From: Candidatus Woesearchaeota archaeon
GTDB lineage: Archaea > Nanobdellota > Nanobdellia > Woesearchaeales > JACPBV01
DNA length: 64,000 nt
Direction of reading: 5' to 3'
Assembly (NCBI GenBank): GCA_019323195.1
Contig: JAHWHQ010000036.1
Coordinates: 7,641 to 71,640, forward strand
Numbering within the stretch: the stretch's first letter is position 1; each line of letters begins with the position of its first letter. Of this stretch, positions 25,301-34,300 are shown in pieces. The notes beneath the pieces were generated by a model, which searched no databases, was not told the DNA's origin, and worked only from the letters and a program-made list of their open reading frames with translations. A program made the translations under genes and the position numbers.

Positions 25301-28300
25301 CAGAATATACATCCAAGGGCCCTGGCATATATTACATAAGGTATTATTCTGTTGATAATTATAAAAATACTGAAGAGGTAAAAAGCCTTGCCTTTTACCT
25401 TGATAAGGACCCCCCTGATTATTCTTTAACCTACGAGACTGAAAAAGAGGGGGAGAAAGAAGGGCAGGCAATATCCAGCCTGGAGATCAACCTTGAATCT
25501 GATGAATGCATAAGCTGCTCTTATATGATGGTTGTTCCTTTGATAGGGGATCCAGTTAAAAGCGGCGGTTTTGTTTTAGGAGAGGCAGATAAGGTATCCA
25601 AACTGGAATTTAGCGGCCTTGAGGATGGGATATATACCTGCACAACCAACTGTTTTGATGATGTCGGGAATGAGATGAAGAAGGACTGGCAGATAGTGGT
25701 CGATGCTATGCAGGAGATAACACAGTTCTACCCCTATGATAAGACATTGAAGAAAACACAGATAGACTTTTCTGTCAATACGACCGATGATTCGACATGC
25801 ACTGCAACGGGCATCCTTGGGTATTCAGGAGCTGACATAACCTTCACTCAGGAGCAGATATCAAGGAATAAGTTCGCACATACCTATTCAGGGACGTTCG
25901 GAGACGGGACATACCATCTTGAGGTTGACTGCGAGCCTGTCCTTGGCGTTAAAAAGCCAGACTCTGTCTTCCTTTCATTTACAGTAGACGCAATACCTCC
26001 AGCTACTGTGGTCAAGAGCGGAGGGGAGGTTTTTGACTTCTCAGCCTGGCACAGGACAGATACAGAACCCCCTTTAAAACTAAGCCTGGAATGCGATGAC
26101 CCTGATCTTGGTGACCAGCCAGGGGAGTTTGGCTGTGAGCATACAAGCGAATATATAAAATACTGCCTTGGGCCTTCATGCACGCTTAGCGATGACGACC
26201 CTTCTTCAATCCCTATAACAGGGGACTATTCTACCTACATCAGCTATTATTCTGTCGATAAGGGGGGGAATATAGAAACAACACAGACCAAGCTGGTAAA
26301 GGTTGATAATGGGGTGCCTCAATTGAATTTAAACCCGCCAGCCAATGATGTGGTCAATACCCCTGAGATAACAATAACAGGGACCTATTCTGACGGGCTT
26401 TCAGGCGTCAAGGAGGTTGTCATATTCATTATAGATTATGATGATGTTTCTTTTAAGTCTATCAAGATTGCTCCTGCTCCCAGCGGTTTGCTTTCATATA
26501 ATACTCAGCTGTTTGGAGGCAGGAACATTATACTTGTCTCTGTAGAGGATAATGCCGGCAATAAGATAGAGGATTCATTTGAGGTGTTCTATGATCTGGA
26601 TGCTCCTTTGATAGATGCAGAGGTATTTAACCATGAGGGCTATGGGATAAGGAATAAGTCCGGAGGTCGATACGCAGAATACGGGAAGGATATAACCTTA
26701 GGAGCGGGGATCACTGATGATTCATCAATCAGCAGCGCCAAGGTTACACTCGAGTGCAATACTGAATCTTCATTTTCCAGGTGCTCCTCCTATACCAAAA
26801 CTACTTTCGATCTTGAGCAGGATCCTTATGATGCTAAAATCTTTGGGAAGGTCCTTTCAGGCAGTTTGCCAATCGGCAATTATACGGCAACCTTTGAGGC
26901 ATGGGACAATTTTAACCAGTACGGCAAGACAAACTTATGGTTCTTGGTAAATGATACAGCTAAGGTAAGCTTCCAATTAAGGCCGGATGCCCCTCCTGTA
27001 ACCTATTCCCCTTCCCTTACACTTACAGGGACTGCCAGTGAAGCAGGCATACTGGTAAGCGCTTACCTGTGCGATGAGAACTGTTTAAACTGCGGGGATA
27101 CTGCAGCTTCTTCAGATTACGGGGATGCAACAAATGACCCCAAGGAGGGGTTTAGGGATGTCGCTTTAGTTGATCTTGTCTATCTTGATCCTCCTAAAGA
27201 GGGGGAAACGACCATCCTATGGAAGGGGAGCGCATTTGATTCTATCACAAGGCATATCGGGGCAGGGGATTTCCTTAGGTTTTCAGATGATGCCACTGGA
27301 ACATTTTATGAGATACTTTCTATTAACTCTGCATACCATCCTCTTGGGTTTTATATCAATACTATAGAATTGCGTAACGAAATAAAGCAGAATATAAACA
27401 GGGGAACTGTCTCAGCATATGACTATGGCACGCCGACAGGATGGTTTGAATTAGGGCTTGCCCTTAGTTCTGGTACCCAGTGCGTGGTCGTTGCAGCAGA
27501 AAGGATTGCTACAGGGGTAAGGGCGAAAAGCATAGCCCGGAAGATAACATACGACACCAGCGGTTTTGACATAACCCTTGAAGAGCCGTCTGACGGAGTC
27601 GTCAATTATGTTGATTTTGATGCTGCTGGCAATTCTATGCCTATCAGGATAAAGACAGAAAGAGGAGGTTCTGGCTTTAGGGCGGACTGCGTAATAAGCC
27701 ATACAGCAGATATCATTGCAGGGGGATTTGCAGGAAAGGTTATGGGTACGACAGATAAGATAACGCATATATTTACTCTCAATTCTGATTCCTGCAAGGA
27801 GAACGGAGGGGATTACTGCCTTATTGGCGGGACATCTGCTTACCCTGTCAATCACCACCATTATGCGGTTGAATGCACGCCTTCTGATCCTTCTTATGCC
27901 AATATGGCTTCCCAGACCACAGAGGTGTGCTTTACTGCGGCAACTTACGGGCTGCAGACAGGAGGGCTTCCAAGAGGGGTTAATATCTGCCAGGCTTCGA
28001 CAGGGTGCGGCTCTTCAGTTCCTGTGGCATGCGGCGGAGCAGTAGACTGCACAGATACAGACCATAGCTCCAGCCAATCTGACTGCATAGAAGAAGACAT
28101 ATGCAAGTGGAGCGGCAGCTATGGATGCGGCACATCATGCCATCCTGGTTTTGAAGACAATGATAATGATGGGGTCTGTATAGATGCTTCTGTTGTATGC
28201 TCAAACAATGATAATGACCAGACTAACTGCTTGGCACAAAATGCCTGCAAATGGTGCCCTGCAGGAGCCACATCCAATGCGAACAAATGCCTGCAGGAGA

Positions 28301-28395
28301 GTTGCGATACCTGTAGCGGGCTTGAGCATGATTCAAACCCTTCAGACGGCATGTGCGATACCGGAGAGGAAGGACAGGGAGGATGGGGTGATTAG
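22357..28395 (+). CDS. Giant secreted Cys-rich/Ig-like surface protein (2012 aa)
   Basis: A signal peptide lies at residues 1-27 (LVLVVIVLMAMLSFKLALA). Residues 28-410 are very Cys-rich with several CC pairs. A carboxypeptidase-regulatory-like beta domain follows (about 420-485: GYVYNLLDNARIADADINAY...NGEYTLSNMPYGGYKIYASKDGF), then a fibronectin/Ig-like stretch, another Cys-rich part (about 610-900), several Ig-like repeats (about 950-1550: YTCTTNCFDDVGNEM, YSVDKGGNIETTQTKLVKVDNG) and a Cys-rich C-terminus. No membrane anchor is evident. The stop codon is directly followed by the ATG of the next giant gene, so the products are probably made together. Likely an extracellular adhesin or matrix protein; function unknown. 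Confidence 0.85.
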   Translation: MNKAARYSLVLVVIVLMAMLSFKLALADEGCCYAKATHQCTYSIKGTPQETTETACLVSSNNIWDDDPTCAGIPECEMGCCCQSNQPLYTIRGECDVRKLEWVKTNEEGCNYHCISGIPACKPNCEVNGGECVGVGGKLAAAGKRYCGADGSLYDNWADCLQCMEEASLPECGLDAAITVKCTYDDIIYPPENGGYLCLNGVYVPGDKSACVGDCSTGGTMITADCFCGGVKKSDGYCCVDGMHYPTQAGWKACNDAAGSTCEGVGFVCSDACDTAEDRNAAFDYGSCTDATKCCPTDLPYCCEKEAVSYAYCCDQYEECTGTDLYNEPESDPYRYIYKSCNAGDLSKKPCTAECKRLECSQGNWRINSGANTHPTLTHCYCDGSPRDISFDGGYCCADGGDGKYQTTPCIIETGDVLGYVYNLLDNARIADADINAYRFGTKIGYTVTNNNGEYTLSNMPYGGYKIYASKDGFKANSIDVDLIAPQLQNKNIGLIPYTEGPCDSCSPPAPVITAEPVRGKEGIELSWNIPEDTSFCSSSLTDSFVIEKKEAAKKLAEMRTDQAILIDNDVSWDTTYTYSTTAHYTTNAISTSQDSFPVSPGSAFCEGIYSDDMEFCLSDGFIQADTNNYRYRCDHNNNLVNVYLSSPSSQMGPSCTDEGKDVCVGPDTTGETECIEQPDCREMGDFKPFGLYYDEDSCLDNGDSWCYYDSSTTIIDKCDNCRAKSCYDYKSKEACEADNCRAGGLYIDRETGANNGCKWIHTWEEYGKGICYDPDFNGQECGLCSNEGDLFFNTGCTQTICSALGKCYSSSDGCMECAEGTACEDYENEEACVGIVGNEQEIDFVNNAGCGINNIPLEIQPSNDACGLGVCKWDSTMKSCYKDADDDLVEDCGEGEVICMKDSKPPVTSPEMSIPNIGLSGHHIQFIVPYQGWSYAEKFYYCVDASNTCCPTSEKNLDCVVNTGKCTVIGGVNPVEDLADSEYTSKGPGIYYIRYYSVDNYKNTEEVKSLAFYLDKDPPDYSLTYETEKEGEKEGQAISSLEINLESDECISCSYMMVVPLIGDPVKSGGFVLGEADKVSKLEFSGLEDGIYTCTTNCFDDVGNEMKKDWQIVVDAMQEITQFYPYDKTLKKTQIDFSVNTTDDSTCTATGILGYSGADITFTQEQISRNKFAHTYSGTFGDGTYHLEVDCEPVLGVKKPDSVFLSFTVDAIPPATVVKSGGEVFDFSAWHRTDTEPPLKLSLECDDPDLGDQPGEFGCEHTSEYIKYCLGPSCTLSDDDPSSIPITGDYSTYISYYSVDKGGNIETTQTKLVKVDNGVPQLNLNPPANDVVNTPEITITGTYSDGLSGVKEVVIFIIDYDDVSFKSIKIAPAPSGLLSYNTQLFGGRNIILVSVEDNAGNKIEDSFEVFYDLDAPLIDAEVFNHEGYGIRNKSGGRYAEYGKDITLGAGITDDSSISSAKVTLECNTESSFSRCSSYTKTTFDLEQDPYDAKIFGKVLSGSLPIGNYTATFEAWDNFNQYGKTNLWFLVNDTAKVSFQLRPDAPPVTYSPSLTLTGTASEAGILVSAYLCDENCLNCGDTAASSDYGDATNDPKEGFRDVALVDLVYLDPPKEGETTILWKGSAFDSITRHIGAGDFLRFSDDATGTFYEILSINSAYHPLGFYINTIELRNEIKQNINRGTVSAYDYGTPTGWFELGLALSSGTQCVVVAAERIATGVRAKSIARKITYDTSGFDITLEEPSDGVVNYVDFDAAGNSMPIRIKTERGGSGFRADCVISHTADIIAGGFAGKVMGTTDKITHIFTLNSDSCKENGGDYCLIGGTSAYPVNHHHYAVECTPSDPSYANMASQTTEVCFTAATYGLQTGGLPRGVNICQASTGCGSSVPVACGGAVDCTDTDHSSSQSDCIEEDICKWSGSYGCGTSCHPGFEDNDNDGVCIDASVVCSNNDNDQTNCLAQNACKWCPAGATSNANKCLQESCDTCSGLEHDSNPSDGMCDTGEEGQGGWGD

Positions 28396-31300
28396 ATGAA
28401 GAAGAGATACCTCGCCTTAACATCATTCCTTGTTTTGGTCAGCCTAGTCCCTTTTGCGTTATCCTATAACTGGATGAAATCATCACAGGGAACAGATATA
28501 ACCAACAACCCTTCTCCTACTCCCTGGGTGAAGTATTATCCTGATAATTACAGGCCGTTAATGGGGGAGACCTATATAAAGGATAAAAGCACCAACCATA
28601 AGATAGTCTTAGGTAGCGGATTTGAGAATCCTGTCGATACATACAGCTCTGATGCAACCGGCAGCTATGTAAAATGGGAATATCCCTTTTCCGCGAATCT
28701 GCCAACAGGCAAATACGCATTCCATACAAAAGCAGCAGACCTTTATAGCAACGAATTTGAGTATGATATGGATATTATCATCGAGACAGTCCCTCCAACT
28801 GTAAAACCTTATTCAAATCCAACTGAAGGTGCCAGCGGATTTATCTTTGAAGGAAATACGCAGACAGACCAGATAGAGCTGGGAAGCGATGTAACGATAA
28901 AAGCCAAGGTGGAGGATAAGGATAATGGGGTGGATATTAAGGATACGGTAGTTACGCTTGTTAATGTTGTTGTCAGCGGAACGGCTGCTGATGGCACTCC
29001 AATTACTCCTGTTACTTACGAGATGGAGGATGGGAATAACGATGGGGTCTACGGGCTTACTATCCCTTCCCCAACTGGGGGGGATTATATGGCTTCTTTT
29101 ACAGCCTATGACAGCCTTTCTGACACTGTTTCAGGAACAGGGAATATAAACGATACAGTCAGTGTCAGCTTTACTGTGGGGGATACGATAAAGCCGGCTA
29201 AGCCTGTAATATGGCCATTGCCGCAATACACACAGAAAGGGGATGCAGACAATCAGCTTACGGTTGTCGGATATATTGGGGAACAAGGTACTGTAGATGC
29301 CCATGTTTTCCAGCCAGGAGAATCCATCCTTTCCTTCTCTACAACAGCACAGGATGGTGCTATGCCATTAGAGAATATAGCCCTGCAGGAGAAGTATCTT
29401 GCAGGCGGGGGGTATTATGAAGAAGATACAGAGATATACATTCCAGATTATGATGCAGGCAAGATAACCTCTGGGGATTACCTTGCCTTCTATAACCACC
29501 AGAGGACAAATTTTGCAAGATACGGCGTGGCATCTAAAGATAATGTTCCCGGGGATAGAACAAAGGTCGTTCTTGTACAGGGGCTGGAGAAGGACGTTCC
29601 TGTCAATCCAACATCATACATCAGCGTGGCAGATAAGCCTTTGCCTCCAGGCTATTTTGAGATTGGCCTTACCTTATACCATGGCCAGAATAAGGTACAG
29701 CTGCTCAGTTATGACGCAGCAGGGAATTTCGATGATATAGAATTCAGCATAATAAGCGATTCAGTAAAACCAAAAGGAAGGATCATATCTCCCTATGATG
29801 AGATAACGAATAATGATAAGACGCCTGTGAGCTTAGAGCTTGACGGGACAGGATCAGATATCGACCCGGATTCGATTGTTATGGACATCAATGGGCCATG
29901 CAATATGCTTGACCTTGCTGTCGGAGAAGATCTGGCCTTTGAGGGGGAGATAGCCACATTTGAAATAACCGGCAAGAATTACTGCAAAGGAAAGGACCAA
30001 TACCTTAATGGTGATTATACAGTGACTTTATCCGCAACAGACATGGCCGGCAATGAGAATACCTCTATTGAATTTGGCTTTAAGGTAGATACTTCAGCAT
30101 CTTCGGGCCCGGAATTAACTATAATTAATGGTAATTCACTGGAGCTAGAGGGAACATTATATACGAGCGAGACAATGCCTGAAATAAAGGCTTCCTTCCC
30201 AAAAGATACCCAGGTAAACAGCTATTCTCTCAAGGATAAGACAAGCGGAACAGAACACCAACTGGAATATACTAAGCTGGATGATAAACATTTCACGTTT
30301 GAGGTTCTCTTTCCTGCCCTTGCTGAGGGAAGTTATGTATTTGAAATCAATGCAAAAGAAGATCGTCCTGGAGCGGTCTCTACCTCGTTCTCTTTTGACA
30401 TAATCGTGGATACAACAGCGCCTAATCTGGAGAATATTATCGTTCCGTCAACAGTAGAATATGGCTCAGAGGATGTTGTTAAGCTGAAAGCGACAGACCC
30501 TGTTGGTGTTGACAGCGTCAGGATAAAGATAGGGGACAGTTATTATAGCCTGGACAGATATGAAAATGGCCTATTCAATATATCCACAGAAGATTTCCTG
30601 CCTCATGAGCCGCCTTTTACTTATGCTATCTTGTTCGAGGCTAAAGACCTGCTGGGAAATGAGCAGCTGACTGATCATGGCGAGATCGAATTTACAGACT
30701 CAACGCCTCCTGAAGTTACTGTCTTAGAGCCTGAGACTGGCTATACTAATAAGGCCCCAAATACAATAAAGATAGGGACAGATGACCCCTCATACTGCAG
30801 GTTCTCCTGGAGAGGGGATTTCCTTGAATCGTTTGTCTATGACTTTAGCTCATCTGACAAGCTGACACATAGTTATGACATTGACATTTCAACCCATGAT
30901 GATGAATGGGACCAGGATCCTCCCAATACATTCAACTATTATGTCGAATGCAGCAATATATTTGACCTAAGCACAGGAATCCTTAAGATGCAGATAATAG
31001 TTGATACTGATTCGCTCAATATAATAAGCGCTGATTCTGCCAAATTGTCCTATTACAGCGATAATTCTGAGAATACCATAACAGTAAAGACCAATAAGCC
31101 AGCAAGGTGCAGGTATTCAGATAATACAGATGAGGATTATGAGAATATGGACAACTCTATGGGGGAAGAATTTGTAACGGAAAACTCTGTAACAGAAGAA
31201 TTTGATAACGGGGATCATCAGCTTTTCATAGACTGCAGGGACAAGGCAGGAAATACTGCAGACAATCCTACATCTGTAAGCTTTACAGTTGATGTTGATG

Positions 31301-34300
31301 AGGATGTTTCTATATTATCTTCAGGGCCGGGAGGGGTGCTCAATGACAATACCCCTACCTTATGGGCAAAGCTCAACAAGGATGCAGAATGCACATTTGA
31401 GGAAATGCAGCCGACATCACATACAACTATAAGAGAGGGAGGAAGGATATATTATCTCTATTACCATGATGTTGCCAGCCAGCTGGATGAAGGGCTGCAT
31501 GAGTATAAGGTTAGGTGCTTTAATGTAAAGGCAGTTTATGATGATATCTCCTTTACCTTAGATACAGAACCTCCAGAAAAACCGGAGATAACCTCTCCTG
31601 CAGATGACAGCCTTGCAGGGGACAGCCTAACAGTGACAGGAACAACCGATGATGATGCAAGAAAGGTTTTCTTTTATGTTGACAATGCTTATCTTGGGTA
31701 TGCGGATGTTGATGGCCAAGGCTTTGCAAAAACATTGGACTTATCTGGCTTTGATGACGGGGATCTAGTCATCATGGTTAATGCAGAGGATGAATTCCGG
31801 CAGAATGGAAGGAGCGGGGAGGATTCTGTTACGGTTGTTAAGGATACAGTCTCGGAGCAGCCAAGACTGGATGAACTTCCACAATATACTAATAGCGGTT
31901 TTGCTGAAGTTTTAGGAAGCGCTGAGCCAGGTTCTACTGTCTACTTTTATAGGTTTTACCTTCCAGGGCAGGAAGGAGATTCTGTTGCAACTACAACCGC
32001 AACTTCGGATGTTGATGGCCCATTTTCATCCTCCCTTAGCTTAAATGAAGGAAGCAATTATATCTATGCCAGAGCAACAGACACAATGGGCAATCCATTA
32101 AGCGAAAGCTCGAATGAGGTATTTATGATCTATGATGCTCAAAGCCCTTCATTCACCGGCATGAGCCCTGCTGATGGAGACACTGGCGTTTATGGAGAGA
32201 AGCTGATAATTAGCGTTTTGGTTTCTGATAATTACGAAATTAATGAAGACAGCGTAAGCTTCCTTATAGACAACAATGAGGCTGTATATGAAAAGGCTCA
32301 TGAGCAGGGGGGGATAAGGCTAACTGTGGAGGCTGACCTTGATGATGGCCAGCATACCGCTTATGTAAGCGCTGAGGATGCTTCCGGCATCCTTGGGTAT
32401 GCGGAATGGAGCTTTGATACTTTTATCCCTGTCTCATGCCTTTCCTGGGCCTGTGACAAGGAGGCAGACAGGTGGTGCGACAATGGCGCCTGGAACACCG
32501 CAGATTACTGCACATATTGCGGCATAGAGGATTCTGATTGTGAATCTGAAGTTACATGCGCAGCTGACGAGTGCGATACATCAGCTAACGAATGGTGCGA
32601 CAGCGGGGTATGGAACACCGCAGATTACTGCATACACTGTGGCATGGAGGATTACCAATGCGGCGCTTTGCCTCCAAACTTAATAGGATTTTCAATTAAC
32701 GGGGATGCAGCAGAACAGGGGGATTATGCAGATAATTTAGAGATAGAGGCAGGGTTTGAATATGGCAGGGAGGCTGTCCTGGAGGATATCCAGCTTGATG
32801 ATCAGACCATAGCCAACTGGCAGGACATTTATGAGACTGAAGACAACATAAGGTTCTATTATGACCTTGGAAGCCTGCAGGAAGGTGGGCCTTATAAGCT
32901 TACTATCAGGGCCTCTAATGAAGGGTTTGCCCAGAGCACAGATTCCCTTCTGTTTTATGTCGATACCTCAGCCCCTACAATAGACATAGATGATTCAATT
33001 GATACCTTAGTCAGCAGCCCTTATGTCCCTATCTACGGGACTTATGCAGAACCTAATCTCAGGCATATTAAGCTGAACAATATCCTGTTAGATAAGGCAG
33101 ATATAGGGATAGGCAGCTTCAGCAGGAACCTTAACCTCCCTGTTGATGCTGTGACTGATGTCCAGGCCGTCATTGAGGATAAGGCAGGAAATACAGGGCA
33201 GGATAGCATCTCTATAGAGGTCAGGACAGGAGAACTTCTATTGGAGATAGAAGAGCTGCCTGCAATTACAAAAGAGGATTCTTTCACTTTGGAAGGAACG
33301 ACCATGCCTGATATTGATGTTGAAATAGATGTCAATGGAGATGAAATTCTAACTCTTAATTCTGACAGCAACGGGGACTTTTCACAGCAGCTGGATATGG
33401 ATAACGGGCTGCATGACGGGAATAACATGATCATCGTAACGGCAGAGGATGGTGCAGGAAGAACAGCATCTGTAAAAAAATATGTGCATATAGACAGGGA
33501 AGGGCCTGCCATAATATCAAGAAACCCTGATGCTGGCGAGCAGGGTGATTTCAGCAGGATAACCCTTACACTAGAGGATATAAGCGGGATAGCAGAGGAT
33601 TCTGTCGTCCTGAAGCTGGACGGTGAAACAGTTCAACATAATTTCAATGCCCTCATAGGGAGCCTTTCATATGGCATCTCTTCCCTGGAGAAAGGAAGCC
33701 ATACCCTTGAGATAAGCTCGGAAGATAACCTTGGCAATTCGATGAGCAGCTCATGGGATTTTACGATAAACAGGGGTGCTCCGCTTATTGTTATGGTATC
33801 TCCTGCAACTGATTTTGTGGATGAGCTGCAGCCTGTCTTTGAGCTTGAGATAGATAACTATGATTCTGTTGAGCAGCCAACTTTAGTTGACTCTGATGAG
33901 AATGCTGTTGATTTAATCTTATTGTCTAAAGACCCATTCAGGTACATGAGTGCCGCTTTGTTGGATGATGGCCAGACATATAAATTCTGGATAAAGGCTG
34001 CAAAAGAAGGGAATGTTGCTGAGCTGAATAAGTATATCACAGTGGATACTACCCTGCCCGAGATAAGGATCGACAGGAAAGCCCTTCCTGATGCTACAGG
34101 AAAAGAGATTGTTGATGTGGAAGGGACGTTTGCAGAGGATAATCTTGAAATAATAACAGTAAACGGCATTGAGGTTTCCCCGCTTGACATGGCACGGGGG
34201 AGGTTTATTGTAAGGGATGTTCCTTTGGGCGAGACAACTACAGAGATAAGTGCGGTCATAAGGGATAAGGCAGGGAATGAAGGGAGTGACACTACCTATG